64,000 nucleotides of DNA from Ralstonia soli (GTDB lineage: Bacteria; Pseudomonadota; Gammaproteobacteria; Burkholderiales; Burkholderiaceae). Shown one piece after another: positions 35,830 to 44,236 of the stretch. The stretch lies in NCBI RefSeq assembly GCF_023955655.1, contig NZ_JAMXHT010000005.1, positions 497,462-561,461 of the forward strand. The letters run 5' to 3'. The notes beneath the pieces were generated by a model. The model searched no databases and was not told the origin of the DNA. It saw only the letters and a list, made by a program, of their open reading frames with translations. Position 1 is the stretch's first letter; each line of letters starts with the position of its first letter. Made by a program: the position numbers and the translations under genes.

Positions 35830-36999
35830 ATGAAAATTCTCTCCGTCTTCGGTACGCGCCCCGAAGCGATCAAGATGGCGCCGCTCGTCAAGGTCCTAGC
35901 TGAGCAGTCCGCCATGGAATCGGTCGTGTGCGTGACGGGGCAGCACAAGCAGATGCTGCAGCAGGTGCTGGACCTGTTCGACATCGTTCCGCAGTACGAC
36001 CTGGAACTGATGACGCAGAACCAGACACTGAACGGACTCAGCGCGCGCCTGCTGACAGCTTTTGACGACGTGCTGGAGACGGTGCGTCCCGACCGCATCC
36101 TCGTGCATGGCGATACCACCACGGCCATGATGTCGGCGCTGGCGGCATTCCATCGCCGCATTCCCATCGGCCACGTGGAAGCCGGCCTGCGCACGGGCGA
36201 CTTGTACCAGCCGTGGCCAGAAGAGATGAACCGCCGCACCATCGACGTCTGCGCCGACCTGTTGTTTGCGCCCACCGAATCGTCGCGCCGCAACCTGCTG
36301 GCTGAGAACCTGGGCGGGCGCATCCTGGTGACGGGCAACACCGTGATCGACGCGCTGCTGCAGACCACGCAACGCATCCTGAAGGACGACGCCTTCCGCG
36401 CCGAACTGGATGCGCACTTCCCGTTCCTGCAGGACGATCGCAAGGTGCTGCTGGTGACGGGCCACCGCCGCGAGAACTTTGGCCCCGGCTTCGCCAACAT
36501 CTGCGAGGCACTGGCCGCGCTGGCACGCCGCGACGACATCCAGATCGTCTACCCGATCCACCTGAACCCGAACGTGCGCGGCCCGGTGCAGACGGCGCTG
36601 GCGGGCCTGCCCAACGTGCACCTGATCGAACCGCTGGATTACGCGCGCTTCGTGCGGCTGATGCAACGCGCCCACGTGATCCTGACGGACTCGGGTGGCG
36701 TGCAGGAAGAGGCGCCGTCGCTGGGCAAGCCGGTGCTCGTGATGCGCAACGTAACGGAGCGCCCCGAGGCCGTGCAGGCCGGCACTGTGCGCCTGGTCGG
36801 TACGGAGGTGGACAGCATCGTGGGTGCCGTCAACCACCTGTACGACAACGACGACGCATGGCGCGCGTTCTCGCAGCACCTGAACCCGTATGGCGATGGG
36901 CTGGCTTCGCAGCGCATCGTGTCCGCCCTGGGGGGCGGGTTCGTCCAGGAGTTCCTGGGCGACATGGGCGGCATGGACGACGAGCGCGAAGCCGCCTGA
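35830..36999 (+). CDS. wecB: UDP-N-acetylglucosamine 2-epimerase (non-hydrolysing)
   Basis: 389 residues, GT-B fold, starting KILSVFGTRPEAIKMAPLV. Other signatures: VHGDTTTAMMSALAAF, GHVEAGLRTGDLYQPWPEE, VTGHRRENFG and TDSGGVQEEAPSLGKPVLV. It interconverts UDP-GlcNAc and UDP-ManNAc in the cytoplasm. The ATG at 35830 is chosen by homology; an in-frame ATG 24 bases upstream exists and neither has a clear ribosome site. It is the first gene of a seven-gene operon, so UDP-ManNAc is probably the sugar donor, or one of them, for the glycosyltransferase 19 bases downstream. Confidence 0.93.
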   Translation: MKILSVFGTRPEAIKMAPLVKVLAEQSAMESVVCVTGQHKQMLQQVLDLFDIVPQYDLELMTQNQTLNGLSARLLTAFDDVLETVRPDRILVHGDTTTAMMSALAAFHRRIPIGHVEAGLRTGDLYQPWPEEMNRRTIDVCADLLFAPTESSRRNLLAENLGGRILVTGNTVIDALLQTTQRILKDDAFRAELDAHFPFLQDDRKVLLVTGHRRENFGPGFANICEALAALARRDDIQIVYPIHLNPNVRGPVQTALAGLPNVHLIEPLDYARFVRLMQRAHVILTDSGGVQEEAPSLGKPVLVMRNVTERPEAVQAGTVRLVGTEVDSIVGAVNHLYDNDDAWRAFSQHLNPYGDGLASQRIVSALGGGFVQEFLGDMGGMDDEREAA

Positions 37000-37018
37000 C
37001 CGAAAGGCGATCACGATC

Positions 37019-38353
37019 ATGTCTGCCCTTGCGATCGATATCCTGCAGGTTCTTCTGCTCTGCATCGTCATGCTGCTGGTGATCTACACCGCGCGGCATT
37101 ACCTGTTCACGCTGAACCGACTGTTTGGCCGCCAGCGCCAGCCGTATCTCGATATCGAGCAGGGGCTGTGGCCGAGCGTGGTCGTCTGCGTGGCCGCGCA
37201 CAATGAAGAGCGCGTGATTGCCGACTGCCTCAATGCGCTGCTGCAGGTGGACTACCCGCAGGACAAACTGACCATCATGCCGGTCAATGACCGCTCGAAA
37301 GACCGCACGCGCGAGATCATCGACGAGATCGCGGCGCGCAATCCGGGCCGTTTTCAACGGTTCCACCGCACCGAAGGCCGGCCCGGCAAGGCGGCCGCGC
37401 TGCGCGATGCGACGCAGCTGATCGATGCCGAGATCATGATCGTGTTCGACGCCGACTACCTGCCGGCGCGCGGCCTGATCAAGCAGCTCGTGGCACCGTT
37501 TTTCGACCCCGAAGTCGGCGCCATCATGGGCCGCGTGGTGCCCGTGAATGCCGGGGCCAACCTGCTGACGCGCCTGCTCGACCTGGAGCGCTCCGGCGGC
37601 TATCAGGTGGACCAGACCGCCCGCATGAACCTGGGCCTGGTGCCCCAATACGGCGGCACCGTGGGGGGCGTGCGCCGTCGCGCGTTGGACGATATCGGCG
37701 GCTGGAACATCGACACGCTGGCCGAAGACACCGACGTGACGTTCCGCCTGCTGCAGCACGGCTGGAAGACGGTCTACCAGAACCGCTCCGAGTGCTACGA
37801 GGAAGTGCCCGAAGTCTGGCCCGTGCGTCTCAAGCAGATCAGCCGGTGGTCGCGCGGCCACAACCAGGTGATGGTCAACAACATCCGCAAGCTGCTCGCC
37901 AACGATCGGATCGGCAAGCTGGAGCGGCTCGACGGCGCGTTGCTGCTGCTCATCTTCATCATGCCGATGGTGCAGCTGCTTGGCTGGGTGGTGGCGGTCG
38001 TCCTGTTCTACGTGGCGGCGCAGTCCATGGTCTCGGGCTGGGTGCTGCTGGCCGCGCTGATGTGCTACGGCGGGTTGGGCACCAATGCCGCGTTCTTCGA
38101 GATTGCGGCGGCCACGTACCTCGACGGGCATCGCAACCGCATCCGCCTGCTGCCGCTGAATCTGTTCGGCTTCCTGGTCAGCATGATGACGATCTCGCGC
38201 GCCGGGGTGACGCAGATGATCGACGCCTGGAAGAAGCGCGAACTGGTGTGGGACAAGACCGAGCGCTTTCGCACCGAAACCTCCGACGTGGTGAGCATCA
38301 TGGACGGCGAAGGCCCCATCGGCCGCGCCCGCACCGGTTCGGAGCGCACATGA
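37019..38353 (+). CDS. Processive family-2 membrane glycosyltransferase (polysaccharide synthase)
   Basis: 444 residues from ATG 37019 (AAAGG 11 bases upstream). One N-terminal helix (about 8-28), the GT2 catalytic domain (about 45-300), then three or four C-terminal helices (about 305-400). The synthase signature D,D,D,QxxRW is complete: NDRSKDRT, VFDADYLP, EDTDVTF and QISRWSRGH. This is the plan of PgaC, NodC and cellulose/hyaluronan synthases, which polymerise and extrude the chain through the inner membrane. The next gene overlaps it by ATGA. Confidence 0.92.
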   Translation: MSALAIDILQVLLLCIVMLLVIYTARHYLFTLNRLFGRQRQPYLDIEQGLWPSVVVCVAAHNEERVIADCLNALLQVDYPQDKLTIMPVNDRSKDRTREIIDEIAARNPGRFQRFHRTEGRPGKAAALRDATQLIDAEIMIVFDADYLPARGLIKQLVAPFFDPEVGAIMGRVVPVNAGANLLTRLLDLERSGGYQVDQTARMNLGLVPQYGGTVGGVRRRALDDIGGWNIDTLAEDTDVTFRLLQHGWKTVYQNRSECYEEVPEVWPVRLKQISRWSRGHNQVMVNNIRKLLANDRIGKLERLDGALLLLIFIMPMVQLLGWVVAVVLFYVAAQSMVSGWVLLAALMCYGGLGTNAAFFEIAAATYLDGHRNRIRLLPLNLFGFLVSMMTISRAGVTQMIDAWKKRELVWDKTERFRTETSDVVSIMDGEGPIGRARTGSERT

Positions 38354-39393
38354 TCGGAAACCTTCTGCTGCTGGGCGGTTCTGTGGCGGGCCTGCTGGTT
38401 CTGCCGTTCCTGCCGGCATTGTCGGAGTGGCTGCGCCCGACGGATTCCGCGCCGCTGCCAATGCGGCGTGACCAGCCGAACAATCTCACGTTCTTCGCCA
38501 ACAGCTTTCGTCGCCGGCTGCAGGATCAGTATGGCGTCGACGTTGATGCAATGCGCACCGCGGGCACTGCATACCAGGTGCCCGTCAGCGCGGAACTCAG
38601 TGTCGGCCGGGATCCGCGTGGCTTGGCCCCGGACGAGCAGGCGGCGTTGAAGCGGGCACTGGGCAAGGGCAACCACATCGTGGTCTTTCGCGGCAATGCG
38701 TGGCTGGGTTCGCGCAGCCGTGTGCGCGCCGATCTGTATGTCGAGCAGGATGTGGCCGTCGAGCGCGACACCCGCCTGCGCGCCTGCCTGGCCGAGGGCG
38801 ATATCGAACTCGGCGAAAACGTGGTGGTGCAGCGCTGGGTGCATGGCCGCAATGTCCGCTTCTCGCCCAATGTGCGCATCGAGGGCCGCGTCACGGCGCA
38901 GGAACACATCGTGATGGCTGCCCCCGCGCATTTCGAACGTGCCAGCGCCAGTGATGTGATGTTTGGCGATACCCGCGGCGCTGCGCACCCGGTGGACTTG
39001 CCCAAGCCGGCAACCGAGCGTCGCGTACTGGACGGCGAAGCCACCTTGTCCACGGACAATGCCACCGATGGCGATTACGTCGTGCGCGGCGATTGCCGTG
39101 TCTCGGGCGGTACGGTGCTCGAAGGCAGCATCAAGACGCACGGACACTTGCGCACGGGTGAGGGCGTGCGCATTGCCGGAACGCTTTCGGCACGCAAGAA
39201 TCTCGAGATCGGCGCGGGCAGCGCTGTACTCGGCCCGTTGATCGGCTTTGAAGATATCGTGCTTGGCCCGAACTGCCGCATCGGCCGTCCGGATGCGCCC
39301 ACCACGCTCGTGTGCAACCGCTTGTTCGTCTCGCCGGGTTGTGTCGTGCATGGCGTGATCACCGCGCACGAGTTTGCCCGAGTGCAAGGGTAA
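38350..39393 (+). CDS. Membrane-anchored bactofilin-like / polymer-forming protein
   Basis: 347 residues. One N-terminal helix (LLLLGGSVAGLLVLPFLPAL), then about 60 residues with no clear fold, then a long region (about 110-345) of short beta-strand periods such as GNAWLGSRSRVRADLYVEQD, GDIELGENVVVQ, VRIEGRVTAQEHI, GSIKTHGHLRTGEGVRIAG and SARKNLEIGAGSAVLG. This is the right-handed beta-helix pattern of bactofilins (PF04519), here repeated to more than twice the usual length. ATGA overlap with the synthase gene implies a close functional link. It may be a scaffold for the synthase at the membrane. The side of the membrane is not certain. Confidence 0.75.
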   Translation: MIGNLLLLGGSVAGLLVLPFLPALSEWLRPTDSAPLPMRRDQPNNLTFFANSFRRRLQDQYGVDVDAMRTAGTAYQVPVSAELSVGRDPRGLAPDEQAALKRALGKGNHIVVFRGNAWLGSRSRVRADLYVEQDVAVERDTRLRACLAEGDIELGENVVVQRWVHGRNVRFSPNVRIEGRVTAQEHIVMAAPAHFERASASDVMFGDTRGAAHPVDLPKPATERRVLDGEATLSTDNATDGDYVVRGDCRVSGGTVLEGSIKTHGHLRTGEGVRIAGTLSARKNLEIGAGSAVLGPLIGFEDIVLGPNCRIGRPDAPTTLVCNRLFVSPGCVVHGVITAHEFARVQG

Positions 39394-39403
39394 GGAGGTT
39401 CGC

Positions 39404-40417
39404 ATGGTCGCCTTCTGGAACCGCTGTGTCCGCCACTGGAGCGCTGTGTTAGCAGGTTTGGTCCTGTGGACGGCTACCGCTCAGGGGGCGACGATGTTTG
39501 AAGACTTCATCACGCCCGATGGAGCGATGACCGTATTCGCCCAAGGCGATTACGTGGAGCCCTACGTCGCCATCGAGGCGTTGCTGGTGGCCCATCGCCT
39601 GGGTGTTGATGTGCAGGCGCCTGCCGTGGGGTTGGCTAACTGGCTGCTGCCGTATCAACAGGCCAACGGCGCATTCCCGCGCATCTGCCGCAGCGGCACA
39701 AACGGTACGAGCGCTACAAGTGGCGCAAACGGCTGGACGGTCTGCGGCCAAGCCGATGCGGACGACTCGCAGGCTGCGTTCTGGTGCCTGCTCGTCAACG
39801 AGATCCTGCACGGCCCACCGCAACTGCTGGCGAGTTGCAGCCGCTCGCTGCTGCACCTGACCGCGCTGTGGGACCCGACGCGCACCACCTTCCAGGCGTT
39901 CGCCGATGGGCCGGCAGCCTACTTTGCCGACAACGTGGAAGTGATCGGCTCGCTCAATTGGCTGCGTGCCGATCCCAGGGCGTCGCTGCAATACGCGCTG
40001 GAGCTAGCTTTGCTGCCGTCGAACAAGCAACTGATGGACGGCCTGGCAAAGGCCTACGGCTATCAGTTGAATGGCGCGCTCGATCCCGCACGCGTCAGTC
40101 TGCCGCCTGTGCCGTACGGGTTCTATCCAACGGCGGTGGCGCCGGTCTACCCGTGGGTTCATGGCCTGGAGGCCATCCCCACCGCGCAGCGCAAATGGGC
40201 GGTGTGGAAGGTCCGTTACGGGCAGGCATGGCTGTCCGGCCAGGCAGACCCTTTCCCGTGGGGCATGATCGCGTGGGCCGCCTACAAGCTGGGTGATGCG
40301 CAGACTGCGCTCAAGTGGCTTCAGGCCGCGCCGCAATGGCGTGCGGCAGGCCGCTGGAATTTGATGGAAGAGGGCGCGCTTGTCGGGCTCTCGCATGCAC
40401 TGGCTGTTTCCCAATGA
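39404..40417 (+). CDS. Secreted protein of unknown function, predicted helical (alpha/alpha) barrel
   Basis: 337 residues, excellent ribosome site (AAGGAGG, 5 bases before ATG). Signal peptide VLAGLVLWTATAQG (cleavage about 28). The mature part is mostly helical with repeated W/Y and conserved aspartates (PDGAMTVFAQGDYVEPYVAIEA in two parts, QADADDSQAAFWCLLVNE), as in alpha/alpha toroid carbohydrate-active proteins such as glycoside hydrolases or lyases of polysaccharide loci. Three or four cysteines (ICRSG, VCGQ, FWCLL, SCSRS) may form disulfides. I do not recognise the family; carbohydrate binding or trimming is inferred from position. The stop overlaps the next ATG. Confidence 0.7.
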   Translation: MVAFWNRCVRHWSAVLAGLVLWTATAQGATMFEDFITPDGAMTVFAQGDYVEPYVAIEALLVAHRLGVDVQAPAVGLANWLLPYQQANGAFPRICRSGTNGTSATSGANGWTVCGQADADDSQAAFWCLLVNEILHGPPQLLASCSRSLLHLTALWDPTRTTFQAFADGPAAYFADNVEVIGSLNWLRADPRASLQYALELALLPSNKQLMDGLAKAYGYQLNGALDPARVSLPPVPYGFYPTAVAPVYPWVHGLEAIPTAQRKWAVWKVRYGQAWLSGQADPFPWGMIAWAAYKLGDAQTALKWLQAAPQWRAAGRWNLMEEGALVGLSHALAVSQ

Positions 40418-42261
40418 ACATGACTTCCAAGACGACCTGGGGCAAGCGCCTGGCTGGTCTGCTGATCCTGGTTGCCTTCGTGGCGTGCGCGTTGCTGCTG
40501 GCGCGTAATCTCAGTGCCGGCCCCGGCCGGCCGCAGTCCGATGACATCGTGCTGGTGGTGCCCGACAACGTGGGTAAGGACAACCGCGTCTATGTCCAGG
40601 CTTGGGAGGACGCCGCACTGGAAGAGGGCGTACGCCTGCGCACGATGTCGGCGTCGGAGTTCGTGCGCCATGGGTTGAACGGTGAGCGCACGTTCGCGGG
40701 CGTGATCCTGCCTGACACCGTGCACCGTTCGATGACCACCGCGCTCATCAACCAGATCAGCCAGTTTGTGCAGAACGGCGGCGCGCTGATGCAGGTCTAT
40801 GACGCGGGCATCCTCAACGAGAAGGGCTTTTACGAAGACGGCGCCTCGCGCATGTCGACGCTGGCCGGCGTGCAGTACGGTTTCTATTCAGCCCTGCGCG
40901 CAAAGATGGAGGCCCAGGCGACTGTCTACGGCGATCCCGATGTGATGGCCGATCTGCACATCCCGCCGGGCCGGTGGATCGTCGCCGATGGGCGTGCCGT
41001 GCTGTCGGGCTACGGGCGGGACATGCTGCAGTATCCGACCCTGCAGACACGTGGCGACTATGCCGGCACGGTGCTGCTGCGCTCGGAGGACAACTCCGTC
41101 ATCGCGGGCGAGCGCGCGGTGGGCAAGGGCGCCGTGCTGTTTGTCAACCTGCCGCTGACGTATCTCAAACTGCGGACCGACGGCGTGCTGATGCACGGTT
41201 TCCTGAGCTACTTTGCCGGCCACATGCTGGAGCAGCCGCGCCTGTCACCGGCACCGCAGGGTGTGGGCGGCCTGGTGCTGAACTGGCACTGCGATGCGCG
41301 CATCTGTATCGACGCGACCGATAAGCTGATCAAAGACGGCGTCTTCAAGCGCGGCCCGTTCAGCTTCCACATTACCGCAGGCCCCGACCAGCGCCAGTTT
41401 GGCGACGGCCTGGGCGTGGACCTCGCCAACAACCCCGAGTTTGCAGATGTGGTGCATGGCCTGATGCAGCAGGGCCACGAGGTGGGCAGCCATGGCGGCT
41501 GGATTCACGACTGGTTCGGCCTGACCGTGAATGAAGACAACCAGGCCAGCATGGAGACCTATCTGCAGAAGAACGCAGACGCCATTCAGGCGCTGACCGG
41601 CAAGCCGCAGACCGAGTATTCCGCGCCTACCGGCAATCAACCCGAATGGGCGACACGCTGGCTGGACGAGCACAACGTCAAGGGCTACTACTTCACGGGC
41701 AACATTGGCCAGGGCCCTACGCGCACGTATCGCAACGGCCGGCGAGACGAGCACATCTGGTCGTTCCCGGTCCAGACATATGGCCAGTACTCGACCATTG
41801 AAGAAGCGTATATGTCGAGCATCCCCGAGCCGGAGATTGCGGCGTGGCTCACGTCGCTGGTGAAGTTCACCACCGACACGGGCGAGGTCCGCCTGATCTA
41901 TTTCCACCCGCCGGGCGCGGTGCGCTACCTGCATGCTATCGACGCGCTGATGGACGCAGCCGATGCGCAAGAGGCGCGCAAGCGGTTCCGCTGGCACACC
42001 ATCACGCAGATGGCCGAGTTTGCCGAGCGGCGGGAGAAGACCGTATGGCAGGTAACATCGGCGCGCGGTGATCTGCGCCTGAACGCAGAGAACCCGCAAA
42101 CATTGAACGAGTTGACCTGGTTGTTTCCGGTGGATCGCTATGACGAGCCACGCGTGGAGGATGGGCAGGCCAGTGTGAACCGGGAAGGCGACAATTGGCG
42201 CGTGGTGGCGGGGGCCGGTAACAAGCTTGCCGTTGCAGCAAGGCTGAAGACGGGCAGCTAG
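40414..42261 (+). CDS. Membrane-anchored polysaccharide deacetylase-like protein with N-terminal Rossmann-like domain
   Basis: 615 residues; ATG 40414 overlaps the upstream stop (ATGA), a second ATG follows six bases later. N-terminal signal anchor (about 12-32). Residues about 45-285 resemble a glutamine-amidotransferase-like (beta-galactosidase trimerisation-type) fold: DIVLVVPDNVG, GVILPDTVH, GGALMQVYDAGIL. Residues about 290-550 resemble a NodB deacetylase: LNWHCDARICID in place of TFDDG, HEVGSHGGWIHDW for the HxxSH-type metal site, YSAPTGNQP for motif 3, LIYFHPPGA for the later motif. Metal-binding residues seem mostly retained, motif 1 is unusual. Likely periplasmic modification of the polymer. 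Confidence 0.75.
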   Translation: MNMTSKTTWGKRLAGLLILVAFVACALLLARNLSAGPGRPQSDDIVLVVPDNVGKDNRVYVQAWEDAALEEGVRLRTMSASEFVRHGLNGERTFAGVILPDTVHRSMTTALINQISQFVQNGGALMQVYDAGILNEKGFYEDGASRMSTLAGVQYGFYSALRAKMEAQATVYGDPDVMADLHIPPGRWIVADGRAVLSGYGRDMLQYPTLQTRGDYAGTVLLRSEDNSVIAGERAVGKGAVLFVNLPLTYLKLRTDGVLMHGFLSYFAGHMLEQPRLSPAPQGVGGLVLNWHCDARICIDATDKLIKDGVFKRGPFSFHITAGPDQRQFGDGLGVDLANNPEFADVVHGLMQQGHEVGSHGGWIHDWFGLTVNEDNQASMETYLQKNADAIQALTGKPQTEYSAPTGNQPEWATRWLDEHNVKGYYFTGNIGQGPTRTYRNGRRDEHIWSFPVQTYGQYSTIEEAYMSSIPEPEIAAWLTSLVKFTTDTGEVRLIYFHPPGAVRYLHAIDALMDAADAQEARKRFRWHTITQMAEFAERREKTVWQVTSARGDLRLNAENPQTLNELTWLFPVDRYDEPRVEDGQASVNREGDNWRVVAGAGNKLAVAARLKTGS

Positions 42262-42363
42262 CCGCCAGCTGTCGACCAGACGGAGCAGTCAGATTGGACA
42301 GGGCCGCGGCTATGCATTCAAAAAGGCGGGCGCCCACATTGATAACAGACGGGGAATACCAGC

Positions 42364-43314
42364 GTGGATCGAACTTCAATCGCGTGGATGGTCGCTGCAG
42401 CCATGAGCGGCATGACGGCGCCCACCGCATGGGCGCAAGCGGGCCAAGAACAGCAGACACAGCGGGCAGAGGCTCAGCCGGGGCAACCGGCCGCGCAGGA
42501 GGGCGCCGCCGCCTCGGCTGGTGCAACGGCCGTCGCCGTGACGCCTGTGCCCGCGCCAGGCGCCGACGCCGCCACCGTGCCGCAGCCGTTGCCTGCTCCC
42601 TATGCACCCGAGCGGGCCGCTATTGAAGTCGTGCTCGACAACGGTCGCATGACCGACGGTAACGGCGGCGCCACCGCGCTGGCCGTGCGCGGCATGATGG
42701 TCACGCCGTACGGCATCTGGCAGGCAGAGCTGGATCGCCAGAGCCGCTTCGGCTTTGCCGGGCAGTACGGCGCGTTGTCGCTCACCCGCGATCTTTCGGA
42801 CGACTATTACGTCACCGTCGGTGCCGGCACGGGCAACAGCGAGCTGTTCTCCAAGTGGCGCGTTGACGTAGCCGGTTATCGCAAGTTTGGCCCTGACCGC
42901 CGCTTCGTCGCAGGCATTGGCGCCTACTACGCGCAAGGACAGGACAGCGACCGCTCCGACCAGGGCCTGGTGCTGAGCACGCTGGCGTACTTCCAATCGG
43001 TGGTGCTCGAAGGCGGACTGCGCTTCAATCGGGCCAATCCAGGCATGGTGTTCGGCCCCAGCCAGTACATCGCAGCCACAATCGGCAATGACGAGAAGCG
43101 CGCCCTGATCTTGCGCGTGGAGCACGCCCGCGAGGCGTATCAGGTGTTGTCCACCGGCAGCGAACGTGCGGACTACAACAGCATGAGCTACGGCGTGCAG
43201 TGGCGCGAGCGCGTCTCGCGCGACCTGCTTCTGCTGATCGGTGCGCAGTACTACCACAACCCCTTCTACAACCGCACGTACGGTGAAATCGGTTTCCGCT
43301 GGAGCTTCCGATGA
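42364..43314 (+). CDS. YaiO-family outer-membrane beta-barrel protein
   Basis: 316 residues from GTG 42364, which gives a proper signal peptide (SIAWMVAAAMSGMTAPTAWAQA); the ribosome site is weak and 102 bases separate it from the previous gene. A Pro/Ala/Gln-rich linker (about 25-80) precedes a beta-barrel of alternating strands (GIWQAELDRQSRFGFAGQYG, YYVTVGAGTGNSELFSKWRV, VVLEGGLRFN, LLLLIGAQYYHNPFYNRTYG) ending GEIGFRWSFR with the terminal Phe/Arg typical of barrels. YaiO barrels occur next to GT2 and deacetylase genes in the E. coli yaiOPS locus. Likely export pore or surface anchor for the glycan. Confidence 0.8.
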   Translation: MDRTSIAWMVAAAMSGMTAPTAWAQAGQEQQTQRAEAQPGQPAAQEGAAASAGATAVAVTPVPAPGADAATVPQPLPAPYAPERAAIEVVLDNGRMTDGNGGATALAVRGMMVTPYGIWQAELDRQSRFGFAGQYGALSLTRDLSDDYYVTVGAGTGNSELFSKWRVDVAGYRKFGPDRRFVAGIGAYYAQGQDSDRSDQGLVLSTLAYFQSVVLEGGLRFNRANPGMVFGPSQYIAATIGNDEKRALILRVEHAREAYQVLSTGSERADYNSMSYGVQWRERVSRDLLLLIGAQYYHNPFYNRTYGEIGFRWSFR

Positions 43315-44156
43315 GCGCCAAGCCGTTGCCTGATGAGGCCTCGGCAGGCGCACCGCCTGACAAGCGCCGCGTGCGCGGGCATCAACCCAAGCGCGTGATC
43401 GGTTACCGCGGCGACCGCATCCTCATGCACCGTGCAATGCGGCGCTTGGCGTTTCCGTTGTCGCGCTGGGTCGACGTGCTAGGCATTCCGTTGGCCCTGA
43501 CTATTGGCTACTGCGCGATATGGCCGATGGTGGCAGCGCTGTGGCAACGCATCATCGGCTTCTGGAACGTGGCGCTGGAAGGGCAGGTTCGCCTGGCAGC
43601 CGTCAAGGCGCTGGTGCCGGGGTTCGGCTCGATCCCGTATCCGCACAGCGATGCCGCACTGCCCACGTCCGTGCAATGGCTGGTCGGCATGATCGTGACG
43701 CTGGTGCTGCTGTTCGGTACGCGATTCATCAGTGGCCGTGCGCTGCCGCTGGCGTACTGGCTGCGCTTCATTGGCGTGGTGCAGGCCAGCGCCCAGTTCT
43801 ACTTCTTCATCTGGCCGGCGAGCTTTCCGTATGACGGCGGCGGGTCGATCGGCTCGCTCATGCAGGCGTCAGTGGTGGTGGTGCTGATCACGCCGTGGCT
43901 CTATGCGCTGATCTATAACGTGCTGGACTTCGGCTTCGTGCGCAAGCTCGTGCTGTCGGTCATGGGCATGGCGTATCTGACGGTGTTCATCCCGTTCCAG
44001 TACACGCTGGCATCGGTGGTGCTGCTCAAAGGGTCGATGCTCTGGTATCCGCAGATCTTCCTGCTGTGGGCCGTGTTCCTGCAGTTCGGCATGCTGGTCG
44101 GCTTCTATGCGTGGGCGATGAGCTGGAAGGCACGCGGCGCGAAAAACGCGACCTGA
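43311..44156 (+). CDS. Six-helix inner-membrane protein of the polysaccharide operon
   Basis: 281 residues, ATG overlapping the upstream stop (ATGA). A basic cytoplasmic N-terminus (about 1-45; KRRVRGHQPKRVIGYRGDR) is followed by six hydrophobic helices (about 50-75, 122-142, 148-170, 185-205, 212-235, 242-268). Trp- and Tyr-rich loops. It is the last gene before a terminator on the other strand. I recognise no family. A role in synthase assembly or in transfer of the polymer is likely only from its position. Confidence 0.7.
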   Translation: MSAKPLPDEASAGAPPDKRRVRGHQPKRVIGYRGDRILMHRAMRRLAFPLSRWVDVLGIPLALTIGYCAIWPMVAALWQRIIGFWNVALEGQVRLAAVKALVPGFGSIPYPHSDAALPTSVQWLVGMIVTLVLLFGTRFISGRALPLAYWLRFIGVVQASAQFYFFIWPASFPYDGGGSIGSLMQASVVVVLITPWLYALIYNVLDFGFVRKLVLSVMGMAYLTVFIPFQYTLASVVLLKGSMLWYPQIFLLWAVFLQFGMLVGFYAWAMSWKARGAKNAT

Positions 44157-44172
44157 CCTGACGCCGTCCCTC

Positions 44173-44196
44173 AAAAGAAACGCGGCCGAAGCCGCG
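44173..44196 (-). terminator. Rho-independent terminator of the RND operon
   Basis: Read on the minus strand: CGCGGC-TTCG-GCCGCG, a UUCG tetraloop hairpin (44181-44196), followed by TTTCTTTT (44173-44180). It lies 41 bases after the end of the outer-membrane channel gene. Confidence 0.85.
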
Positions 44197-44236
44197 CTGA
44201 ATCTCGCTTTCCAGAGAGAGGGAGCCATCCTTACGT

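Noticed and set aside
36830-38461. 543-residue open frame on the minus strand
   Set aside because: Antisense to the glycosyltransferase gene, whose motifs are complete on the plus strand.
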